A DNA stretch of 64,000 nucleotides, taken from Nostoc foliaceum FACHB-393. Its GTDB lineage: Bacteria; Cyanobacteriota; Cyanobacteriia; Cyanobacteriales; Nostocaceae. Numbering within the stretch: position 1 is the stretch's first letter; every line of letters starts with the position of its first letter. The notes under the pieces are model-generated. The model saw only the letters and a list, made by a program, of their open reading frames with translations. It searched no databases and was not told the origin of the DNA. Both the position numbers and the translations under genes were made by a program. The stretch is from assembly GCF_014698505.1 (NCBI RefSeq), contig NZ_JACJTD010000018.1, positions 82,381-146,380 of the forward strand. The letters are read 5' to 3'. Shown one piece after another: positions 57,356 to 64,000 of this stretch.

Positions 57356-57874
57356 ATGCAAATTATTTATTGGCTATTACTTGCTGTAATGTTTGTGGGT
57401 ATCATTGGTGCTGTAGTTCCTGCCATTCCTGGTAGCAGCTTAATTTTAATTGCAATTATCGTCTGGGGAATCGTTAGTAGTTCTTTTGCAGCTATCAAGA
57501 TTCCATTAATTGTGACAATTATAGTTTTAGTGCTCAGTGTCGGAGTGGATTTTTTAGCTAGCTATGTAGGAGCAAAACAAGCTGGAGCTAGCAAGTGGGG
57601 GCAAATTGGCGCAATTGTTGGTTTGGTAGTGGGTTTTTTGGGATTATTGCCAACGTTACCTTTTGGGGGGCCATTGTTAGGTATTTTACTAGGGCCACTT
57701 TTGGGAGCAATTATTGGTGAGTATCTTTACCGACGTGAATTCCGCTTGGCGGTTAAGGCGGGCATAGGAATTGTAGTCGGGTCTTTGGTTGGAAATTTGA
57801 TTCAAGGGTTGTTAGCGATCGCAGCCGTTGTAGTTTTTGTTGTGACAACTTGGCCACAGGTCTTTGGCTCTTAG
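57356..57874 (+). CDS. DUF456 membrane protein
   Basis: 172 residues, almost entirely hydrophobic, with five to six transmembrane helices. The N-terminal VMFVGIIGAVVPAIPGSSLILIAIIVWG and central LASYVGAKQAGASKWGQIGAIVGLVVGFL...LPFGGPLLGILLGPLLGAIIGEYLY match DUF456, a widespread small membrane family of unknown function. Gly-rich helices suggest tight packing. Monocistronic. Confidence 0.88.
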   Translation: MQIIYWLLLAVMFVGIIGAVVPAIPGSSLILIAIIVWGIVSSSFAAIKIPLIVTIIVLVLSVGVDFLASYVGAKQAGASKWGQIGAIVGLVVGFLGLLPTLPFGGPLLGILLGPLLGAIIGEYLYRREFRLAVKAGIGIVVGSLVGNLIQGLLAIAAVVVFVVTTWPQVFGS

Positions 57875-58304
57875 CATTTTCAGGTAATAGAGAAAGATTA
57901 ATCACCTCTTACTTTAAGTGTACGTAATTCATTACCAAAATAAAATCTGATTCCTCTACATAGGTAGGAGTGTGATTTGTACATTGGTTTCAACTTGAGG
58001 GAAAATCTGCTTTTTTTCAAGGTTTTGCCCTCACCCCCAGCCTTTGTTCAACCCTATAGAATGAAAAAGATACGAAGACTAGTTATACAAGTAATTAAAA
58101 TTTTATGAAGATGACAAACTAGTTAAAGATGTGATGAAGCCAACTAAGTAAATCTTGCAGGACTCGGATATATGTGATTTTATGGAGATAAGAAATACAT
58201 CACGCAAGTTTCGCTTTCACTGACAGTATTTTCCATAAATTACTGAGATTAAAAGTAAAGCAATTGCTTTGATTTAAGGTTATTACTAGGAGCTTCAAAC
58301 AACA
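57875..58304. other. Intergenic region before the PEP-CTERM gene; no gene seen
   Basis: About 430 bases, AT-rich, with a CCCTCACCCCCAGCC scrap at about 58028 that resembles part of the 55922 element. The promoter of the PEP-CTERM gene is expected in the right half. Confidence 0.4.
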
Positions 58305-58964
58305 ATGATTGGTTTTAAATCTACATTACTAAATGCAACTTTAGCTGTTGCTGCTGCACTCCCCTTAGCTACTGCTGGGATGTTTAGCTTTGCTGGTTCT
58401 GCACAAGCATATATTGGTTCATTTAACTACCAACCTTATGATGCCAACTCTTCTGGTGAGCTAACTGAAGTCGCTCTTAGCAAAAATTTTGTAAACTTCA
58501 TTCCCAATAACGGATCAATTGCACTTACACAGCGGACAGGAGATTTTGCAAATATTCTTAATTCTAAAGGTTTTATCAAAAGCTTCCAAATAGATCCATT
58601 TACTTCACCTTCTGCGTTTATTGATGTTGGTCTTTTGGACGGAACAAAACTGCTTAGTTTGACCAGTATCGCTCCAGCAGATGTCAAACTCCAACCTGGA
58701 GGAATAGATATAAACTTAGGTTTCAAAGGACTCTTTGAGGATGGAAGTAAAGCAGAAGGATATATCACTTTTGCTATTAAAGACAATCCTCTAGATGGAA
58801 GTTACACTAATGCAAAAGTAGCTTATGAGGGAGGTCAAACAGTTTATGGAAGTTTTACAGGATTTGCGGTAAGTACAGTTCCTGAACCAGCTGCATTACT
58901 AGGCTTGGGCGCAGTAGGTACAGTAATGGTTATGTCTCGCCGACGCAAAAGTTTCGTTCAATAG
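58305..58964 (+). CDS. PEP-CTERM sorting-signal secreted protein
   Basis: 219 residues. Signal peptide (about 1-36, LNATLAVAAALPLATAGMFSFAGSAQAY). The mature domain is beta-rich with no named family (NYQPYDANSSGELTEVALS, LQPGGIDINLGFKGLFEDGSKAEGYITFAI). The C-terminus has VPEPAALLGLGAVGTVMVMSRRRK: PEP motif, helix and basic cluster, the target of exosortase-type processing. AGGAG lies about 12 bases before the ATG. A strong hairpin terminator follows. Confidence 0.88.
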   Translation: MIGFKSTLLNATLAVAAALPLATAGMFSFAGSAQAYIGSFNYQPYDANSSGELTEVALSKNFVNFIPNNGSIALTQRTGDFANILNSKGFIKSFQIDPFTSPSAFIDVGLLDGTKLLSLTSIAPADVKLQPGGIDINLGFKGLFEDGSKAEGYITFAIKDNPLDGSYTNAKVAYEGGQTVYGSFTGFAVSTVPEPAALLGLGAVGTVMVMSRRRKSFVQ

Positions 58965-58980
58965 ACCCTCAATAGAAAAA

Positions 58981-59014
58981 AGTTACTTTTAGTTTCTAAA
59001 AGTAACTCTAATTT
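58981..59014 (+). terminator. Terminator of the PEP-CTERM gene
   Basis: AGTTACTTTTA (58981-58991) and TAAAAGTAACT (58997-59007) form a perfect 11-bp stem with a 5-base loop, followed by CTAATTTAT, 16 bases after the stop. Confidence 0.65.
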
Positions 59015-59118
59015 ATCTATTCGATTTGGCTGGAATGCAAAATTTTTCCAACTAGGTCGAATTTTTTTATCATCAGACAAATCTATTTAAGAATGACTTT
59101 TCTTAACCTAAGATAGCC

Positions 59119-59784
59119 TTAAACTGACTGCAAAGAATTTTTAGCTTCAGTTGCGATCGCTTCCATTTCATCATCAGCTAGAGTTTCTAATATAGATTTG
59201 GCTTCTGCACTACCCAAACGAGCCAAGGCTTGTACAAGTCTGTAACGAATTTGCCAATCTGGATTGTTAGCATAGGGAGCCAACAGGGGAACTGCTTGTA
59301 AATCTCCCAAGTCACCCAAAGAACTAATAGCAGCAGTTTGGACTAATTCGTTTTCTGATGAGAGTGCCTCTTTGAGTAGTTCAAAGGCTCGTGGATCGCC
59401 TAACTCTCCTAATGTAGCAATAATACTGAATTGTATTAGCCATTCACCAGTTGTATGATAAAGCTGCTGCAAATCTTCAAAAGCTTCATGTAACTTAAGC
59501 GCACCCAAACAGTCTGCTGCTGCTGCTTGTACATCTACTTCGGAGTCATGAAGTAAGCGATCGCGCAAGATATCCAAGGATAACTGTAAATTTTGTGCTC
59601 CCAATGTGTCCATTTGACTCACTGCTGAGTAACGGACACGGGAATTGGGATCACTAATAGCAGTTTGAATCAATTCAAAGGCAATCGCAGGTTCCAGTTC
59701 CCGGATTTGATTTACTGCACGTAAGCGATCGCCTAAATCCTCAGAACTAAGCAATTGCTTAACAGACTCCGGAGTAATACTCAT
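59119..59784 (-). CDS. nblB: HEAT-repeat protein, NblB-like (phycobilisome degradation)
   Basis: 221 residues made of about six HEAT/PBS-lyase-type repeats (AFELIQTAISDPNSRVRYSAVSQMDTLG, ...HDSEVDVQAAAADCLGALK, ...ALSSENELVQTAAISSLGDLGD, ...YANNPDWQIRYRLVQALARLG). The opening MSITPESVKQLLSSEDLGDRLRAVNQIREL and the length match NblB, which is needed for ordered phycobilisome breakdown during nutrient starvation. Other HEAT/lyase-fold proteins (CpcE/CpcF type) are longer or more diverged. Soluble. The gene symbol is given from remembered family similarity. Confidence 0.72.
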   Translation of the reverse strand: MSITPESVKQLLSSEDLGDRLRAVNQIRELEPAIAFELIQTAISDPNSRVRYSAVSQMDTLGAQNLQLSLDILRDRLLHDSEVDVQAAAADCLGALKLHEAFEDLQQLYHTTGEWLIQFSIIATLGELGDPRAFELLKEALSSENELVQTAAISSLGDLGDLQAVPLLAPYANNPDWQIRYRLVQALARLGSAEAKSILETLADDEMEAIATEAKNSLQSV

Positions 59785-59875
59785 TTAGTTATCCTTGATT
59801 TTCAAATGTGTAAAAAACAGCATGAGTCAACACTCAAGGGTCAAAAAACTCTTGACTAATGACTAATGACTATGA

Positions 59876-60340
59876 CTAATCTTGACTTGCTGCCATTGCC
59901 CGAATAATATCACCACGAGTGAGGATACCAATTACTTGACCCGTGCCCTCAAGTACTGGCAAGCGGTGAACCTTGCGATCGTGCATGATTGTAGCGGCTT
60001 CCCTTAAAGTTTTATCAGGGGAAATAGTGATCGGGTTTTTACTCATCACCTCCCCAACGGTTTGCCCTAGTGCCTTGTGCAAGTCACGTTCATATGTAGC
60101 AGGATTTTTTAAATAGATAACGCTATCAAGAAACATAATGTATGCAGGTGGAGTCACACCAGTTTCTTGCCACATCAAATCGGTTTCGGAGATAATGCCC
60201 ACCAATTTACCGACATTATCCACAACAGGTAATCCGCTGATGTGGCGTTCTGCGAGAATTTGGATAGCTTCCTTCAGTGGAGTTTCTGCCCGGACGACAA
60301 TTGGATCGCGGCTCATCACATCGGCAACGGTTTTAGGCAT
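59876..60340 (-). CDS. Two-CBS-domain protein
   Basis: 154 residues consisting of one Bateman module. CBS1 (about 3-60): VADVMSRDPIVVRAETPLKEAIQILAERHISGLPVVDNVGKLVGIISETDLMW. CBS2 (about 92-150): VGEVMSKNPITISPDKTLREAATIMHDRKVHRLPVLEGTGQVIGILTRGDIIRAM. Such stand-alone pairs bind adenine nucleotides and regulate partners, and plant/cyanobacterial members have been tied to thioredoxin control. The partner is unknown. Same strand as nblB, with a short repeat between. Confidence 0.9.
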   Translation of the reverse strand: MPKTVADVMSRDPIVVRAETPLKEAIQILAERHISGLPVVDNVGKLVGIISETDLMWQETGVTPPAYIMFLDSVIYLKNPATYERDLHKALGQTVGEVMSKNPITISPDKTLREAATIMHDRKVHRLPVLEGTGQVIGILTRGDIIRAMAASQD

Positions 60341-60505
60341 TTATTTACTGACACCTTTAATCAAAGTCCCTGCGCTTATTGTAGAAAATTGCGGGACTCA
60401 ACCTGATGCAATTAATAGATTGTTACTTGTAAACTACGGCTAAAAATAGTCTTTGCCACAATATGCTTGGGTTAGTGATATTTTACCCCAAAAGATCCCA
60501 GCAAC

Positions 60506-60542
60506 CCACTTGCTGATAAGGATTTCCCTTATCAGCAAGTGG
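60506..60542. repeat. Perfect 16-bp hairpin between the CBS and M48 genes
   Basis: CCACTTGCTGATAAGG (60506-60521) and its exact complement (60527-60542) with a 5-base loop. It lies 41 bases past the stop of the M48 gene at 60584 (minus strand), so it may terminate that transcript; there is only a weak T-run. Confidence 0.6.
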
Positions 60543-60583
60543 CTCCCCTCAAAAAGGCTTGTCTAACACAACCCTAAAAGAAT

Positions 60584-61546
60584 TCACTCAGACCTTTTCA
60601 TTCTGTCGATTTCGCGTTGTAATTCTTCAATTTGACGGCGCAAAGTTTCTGTTTCATTTGTAGAAGATTCTGCTGCAACATTGACTGATCCGGAAGCAGG
60701 CGATCGCTGATAATTTCCTCGGCGAATTTGCTGGTATTCTTCTGATACTGCCCACGCCCGTAAGTAATGCAAGCGTTCCACTGGGAAGGGATGGCTCAAC
60801 ATCGTACCCTGAGCGCCATTGTAGATCAAAAATTTATATATCTGATTTAGTCCATCTTCATCCAGCGCCTGATAATTTTCTGACTGCTTGATAAACTCTT
60901 GTAAACTACATTCGTTGGCATATTTGTTACTACCGCCAGAAAGTTTCATCATCGTTGACATCACAGGATTCAAGTCATCCATCACTAGTAATGCGGCACG
61001 ATCTGACGATAACTCGGCTTTACGCCGCCACTCAAAAAAGGCATAAATCAAACCTTGTGTGACAATATTACCGAGACCGAAGGTCAATTCTCCCAAGGCG
61101 GAAGCAGCACTCATCGCCCACATCGCCATTTGAATTAAAATAGTATGACCACATTTAATATGCCCCAGTTCATGGGCTAGCACCACCCGAATCTCGGCTT
61201 CGTCTAGTAAGTCTAGTATCCCTGTATTTATGACTATGTAAGGATTCTCTTGCCCCAGCGCATAGCTATTTGCTTGGGGATTTTGCGAGACAAACAGTGT
61301 CGGTTCTGGGTAAATGTCCAAATCTCGGACGCATTCCCGAAACATCTGGTAAATAGTGGAATATTGACGCGGCCCGACTTGGATGGTGTTACCCATTAGA
61401 TAGACTAACTGAGGGCGTTCGTAGATAAATTCCACAAATTTACGAGCGATTAAATCAAATCCTGGTAAATTTCGTAAAGCTTGCTCGGCTTGGCGATCTA
61501 GTGGATGCCTGAAGGCTTCGCTGGAAATTCCTGTGTAAGTTGGCAT
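60584..61546 (-). CDS. M48-family zinc metallopeptidase (active-site intact)
   Basis: 320 residues. HELGH at about residue 131 (VVLAHELGHIKCGHTIL) with the third ligand Glu in RKAELSSDRAALL (about 182) gives a complete gluzincin site. A hydrophobic region (about 145-170) follows the motif, and the C-terminus ends in a charged coiled coil (TETLRRQIEELQREIDRMKRSE). Related to Ste24/HtpX-type membrane-associated proteases, but shorter. Substrate unknown. It is the intact paralogue of the gene at 56054 and lies 140 bases from the divergent DinG-like gene. Confidence 0.9.
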   Translation of the reverse strand: MPTYTGISSEAFRHPLDRQAEQALRNLPGFDLIARKFVEFIYERPQLVYLMGNTIQVGPRQYSTIYQMFRECVRDLDIYPEPTLFVSQNPQANSYALGQENPYIVINTGILDLLDEAEIRVVLAHELGHIKCGHTILIQMAMWAMSAASALGELTFGLGNIVTQGLIYAFFEWRRKAELSSDRAALLVMDDLNPVMSTMMKLSGGSNKYANECSLQEFIKQSENYQALDEDGLNQIYKFLIYNGAQGTMLSHPFPVERLHYLRAWAVSEEYQQIRRGNYQRSPASGSVNVAAESSTNETETLRRQIEELQREIDRMKRSE

Positions 61547-61685
61547 AATTCAGGGTATTGGGTGATTAGTCATGAGTCATTGGTCATTGATCAAAAACAA
61601 AGGACAAATGACCAATGACAAAGAACAACATAATAGAAATGGGGCAATTGGAAGTAAAAGTCACTTTGTATGGAATTAAAAGCGT

Positions 61686-63233
61686 GTGATTGAGGCAGAA
61701 GTTCATTTTTCACTACATAACTTTTTGCGATCGCAGGCGGGGTTCCCTTCCTGGCCCCATCATTTGACGATGGCACGGTTGGTAGCACGCGCCTTGCGCC
61801 TGGGACGTAGCGCCCTCATTCAAGTAGGGGCAGTTTGTGGCTATCAAGGGCGGTATCGTACCAGTTTCGTAGCATCAGCCCTAATGTGGCATGGCCCTGT
61901 AATTATTGTTGCTCAAGAAGCGGTGCAGCAACTTCTGCTGCGGGTGGAAATTCCCCGTCTACAGCAGTGGCTACCAGCCAATAAATCGATTAGAACAGGT
62001 GACGCTTGGCCTGGTGCTGAGTTCCAAGGGCTACTGTTGACCTCCCCAGAAGCTTGGTTAAAAGGACAATTTGCTGGTGGCGATCGCTTTCCCCAAGGCA
62101 TTCCCACGATTATTGATGGAGTAGATGATCTCGAAGATTGGGTGCGTCATCAACTTACCCAAGATATTCAACCCCATGATTGGGATCAACTCATGCTGGC
62201 TTGCCCAAACCAAGCTGAGGCAATTAGCGAAGCACGGATACAACTGGCATACGAGCTTTTTCAGCATCCAGCTAATCCCTATGAGTGTTATCTAATTTCC
62301 CAGCCAGAAATAGAAATTTTGAGTCGTCTGTATTTGGCTTTAGATCAAGCCAACCTCCCAGATAATTGGAAAAATTTCTGGCAGCAATTTCATAGCCTTG
62401 ATGAAAATCTTTCTCCCTCTCCTCTCTTCTGGGCGACAATTGCCCATCGACAAGGTTTATTTTCTTTACACTATGCCCCAATGGAATTAGGGGAAATCCT
62501 CTCGCCTATTTGGCAGCGACAACCAGTAGTTTTAATTGGTAGCGCTATCGAACCGGAAACTGAGGCTCCTCTTTTCCGACAGCGCCTGGGTTTGGACGAT
62601 TTAACTTGCTTGAAGTTCTCTTCGGAGAGTCAAACAGAAGCAATTCAACTGTATGTACCTTATAAGTTGCCCCTACCTAACACGCCAGAATTTCAAGCGG
62701 CATTTATTCACAAAGTCCGCACACTGGTTTGTCTAAGTGCTACAGCACCGGGATTAACGGTTATCTTGGTGGGGGATGTGCCACTTAAGTCTCAAGTTGC
62801 GGCAATTCTAGCCTCAGAGTTTGGTTCGCGGGTGCAAGTAGAAAAAACTTGTTTAGATGAAAATGGTATTTTGATTAGCGGTTGGGAATTTTGGCGAGAA
62901 CATCAACGAGTCTTGCCTGCACCTCATTTGTTAATTATCGCTACTTTGCCGCTACCATCTTTAGAAAATCCCCTGGTAGCTGGTAGGGTAGCTCGTTATA
63001 AGCGATCGCATCAAGATTGGTTTCGATTATATTTGTTGCCGGCTGCCTTGAATGAATTACAAAGAGCGATCGCTCCAGTGCGAGAAAGTCAAGGCATTGT
63101 TGCTTTACTTGATAGTCGTGTAGTTAACCGCAGCTACGGCGCTCAAATTCTTGCCGCCTTAAGTCCTCTGGCACGCATTAACTATCTCGATCCCAGTCTG
63201 TTTTCTAATACCGATGAAGAAAATTCTGCCTAA
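61686..63233 (+). CDS. DinG/XPD-like helicase homologue lacking ATPase motifs
   Basis: 515 residues from GTG at 61686. The C-terminal half follows the DinG-type HELICc2 plan, ending ELQRAIAPVRESQGIVALLDSRVVNRSYGAQILAAL. In DinG-family enzymes the N-terminal LIEAGTGTGKS Walker A is expected where this protein has LIQVGAVCGYQGRYRTSF, and the DEAH box is expected where it has IIDGVDDLEDW. The motif VI arginines (QGxGRxIR) also appear as LQRAIAPVRE. All three ATPase signatures are therefore missing although the frame is clean. This suggests a retained non-catalytic role; an annotation as active helicase would be unsafe. Confidence 0.75.
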   Translation: MIEAEVHFSLHNFLRSQAGFPSWPHHLTMARLVARALRLGRSALIQVGAVCGYQGRYRTSFVASALMWHGPVIIVAQEAVQQLLLRVEIPRLQQWLPANKSIRTGDAWPGAEFQGLLLTSPEAWLKGQFAGGDRFPQGIPTIIDGVDDLEDWVRHQLTQDIQPHDWDQLMLACPNQAEAISEARIQLAYELFQHPANPYECYLISQPEIEILSRLYLALDQANLPDNWKNFWQQFHSLDENLSPSPLFWATIAHRQGLFSLHYAPMELGEILSPIWQRQPVVLIGSAIEPETEAPLFRQRLGLDDLTCLKFSSESQTEAIQLYVPYKLPLPNTPEFQAAFIHKVRTLVCLSATAPGLTVILVGDVPLKSQVAAILASEFGSRVQVEKTCLDENGILISGWEFWREHQRVLPAPHLLIIATLPLPSLENPLVAGRVARYKRSHQDWFRLYLLPAALNELQRAIAPVRESQGIVALLDSRVVNRSYGAQILAALSPLARINYLDPSLFSNTDEENSA

Positions 63234-63358
63234 AGCAATTTGTCAATGCCCCATGCTCAATTTACATTTTATGAAGGTGATGCCATTCATCACCTTTGTG
63301 TAGCCATTATTCCTGGCAAGATAAATTTAGAACCTAAGTAAAATTTGAGTTGCTGATT

Positions 63359-63574
63359 ATGGGTGAAGCAAAGCGTCGTAAAACCACACTAGGGGAAACA
63401 TACGGTCAAGAGACTCGGATCTTGCCTTGGCTTCCCATCACAAAAAATCAAGCCGAACTATTTGTTAGTTGGACTACTCGTGGTGCCTGGATAGGCATTG
63501 GCCTTATGGTTATCGGATGGGCAACTATCCGTTTTATTGGCCCAGCATTCGGTTGGTGGCAAATAGTCTCCTAA
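63359..63574 (+). CDS. DUF2839 small membrane protein
   Basis: 71 residues from the ATG at 63359 (a TTG at 63350 is in frame). MGEAKRRKTTLGETYGQETR is the family's basic opening, followed by a transmembrane helix at about 40-60 (TTRGAWIGIGLMVIGWATIRFIGPAFGWW). DUF2839 is a cyanobacterial family of unknown function. It follows the DinG-like gene on the same strand, 125 bases away. Confidence 0.85.
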   Translation: MGEAKRRKTTLGETYGQETRILPWLPITKNQAELFVSWTTRGAWIGIGLMVIGWATIRFIGPAFGWWQIVS

Positions 63575-63580
63575 ATCTTG

Positions 63581-63718
63581 AGGACTTACGCAAAAACTCT
63601 CTCAATCTCTTATTACTCCGTGTTCTCTGTGTCTCTGTGGTAGCCTGCGACCAGCCGCTTCTCTACAAGACGCTTTGCGAATACTTCTGTGTTTTTCCGG
63701 TACTCATGCGTAAGTCCT
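63581..63718. mobile_element. 138-bp MITE-like element with 12-bp terminal inverted repeats
   Basis: AGGACTTACGCA (63581-63592) and TGCGTAAGTCCT (63707-63718) are perfect terminal inverted repeats. The interior has no coding capacity and contains CTCTGTGTCTCTGTGG and GACGCTTTGCGAA scraps typical of intergenic Nostoc repeats. A lone copy of the 12-mer is also at 52576-52587. The parent transposase family is not known. Confidence 0.6.
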
Positions 63719-63915
63719 ATTTGTCTTGAAAAATTGCTCCTCTTGGGGTTTCCTCAAGACCGCATTTTTCGCTTTTTTCTTTACGAGACGCTAAAAGCGA
63801 ACGCGCTTTGCCTCTAAAACAAAATACTTTTACTCAGTTTATGCTCAATGTCTTGGGTCTATCTTTGTAGTATTTGACATCCTCACTGTAGCTTTAGCCA
63901 CGGTGATTCCAAAGA
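63719..63915. other. Repeat-like sequence between the MITE and the transposase fragment
   Basis: Includes GACGCTAAAAGCGAACGCGC-type repeat scraps (around 63788) and, at about 63880-63905, an imperfect hairpin CACTGTAGCTTTAGCCACGGTG that may be the subterminal hairpin of an IS200/IS605-type end. No gene. Confidence 0.4.
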
Positions 63916-64000
63916 TCACTCTTTGGGTTTCCTCTTTCCACGACTCGGCTTACATTGAGGAGTTTCCCCACCAATGCAGAGGTCGATGTCTCCAGAGGCG
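63916..64000 (-). CDS. C-terminal end of a probable TnpB/IS1341-type transposase (cut by the window)
   Basis: The complement, read from base 63999, gives ASGDIDLCIGGETPQCKPSR then GKRKPKE and a stop. This resembles the tail of TnpB-like (IS891/IS1136/IS1341) proteins as they end next to the IS right end, followed by the hairpin at about 63880-63905. Only 27 residues are visible, so the call depends on sequence beyond the window. Confidence 0.4.
   Translation of the reverse strand, partial: ASGDIDLCIGGETPQCKPSRGKRKPKE

Overview
The window is a chromosomal segment of a filamentous, Nostoc-like cyanobacterium. The evidence is the density of GCGATCGC (HIP1) octamers, intergenic heptanucleotide repeat tracts, and marker genes restricted to or typical of cyanobacteria: sasA, rpaB, an NblB-like HEAT protein, a CCB2/CCB4-like cytochrome b6f assembly factor, a CRR7-like NDH-1 factor, DUF760, DUF1400, DUF2839, DUF2854 and DUF3493/LPA1-like proteins, PEP-CTERM and SLH proteins, and WD40 Ser/Thr kinases. 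The genus is an inference from style and content; no rRNA is present.

Layout. 1-11.3 kb: carB (5' end outside the window), a group 2 sigma factor, DUF760, mutT, a Spy-like secreted protein, lysS with a C-terminal KTSC domain, a decayed sulfotransferase remnant, a membrane-anchored VOC protein, and a divergent ECF-like sigma protein followed by a TPR protein. 11.3-19 kb: a secreted protein, an orphan histidine kinase, and an unassigned locus made of a 970-residue probable outer-membrane beta-barrel protein and two paralogous small secreted proteins on the opposite strand. 19.8-27.5 kb: ppk, a single-domain response regulator, a 57-residue small protein, DUF2854, CRR7-like, a REC-GGDEF diguanylate cyclase and sasA, which faces it tail to tail. 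27.5-36.8 kb: a gene-poor 1.6 kb stretch, then envelope proteins (SLH lipoprotein, PEP-CTERM SGNH esterase, beta-helix/SLH protein, DUF1400), an M42 peptidase and tRNA-Thr(CGU).

36.9-45.3 kb is the minus-strand translation/transcription block rimP-nusA-ylxR-infB with membrane-protein genes at either end. 45.6-52 kb holds a peptidoglycan-binding protein with a 12-bp tandem repeat tail, an SDH-type membrane protease, and a signalling group: two Ser/Thr kinases flanking a Tll0287-like heme-motif/HAMP sensor. 52.7-56 kb holds radA divergent from rpaB and the CCB-like gene. 56-63.6 kb holds two M48 paralogues (one apparently catalytically dead), DUF456, a PEP-CTERM protein, NblB-like, a CBS pair, a DinG-like protein that has lost its ATPase motifs, and DUF2839. 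The right edge carries a MITE-like element and the last residues of a TnpB-type transposase.

Most of the window is ordinary core chromosome. There is no CRISPR array, prophage or defence island. The best candidates for undescribed biology are the beta-barrel plus paralogous small secreted proteins (14.3-18.9 kb), the pseudo-M48 protease, the motif-less DinG-like protein, and a structured intergenic stretch at 4.69-5.01 kb that ends in an orphan terminator.
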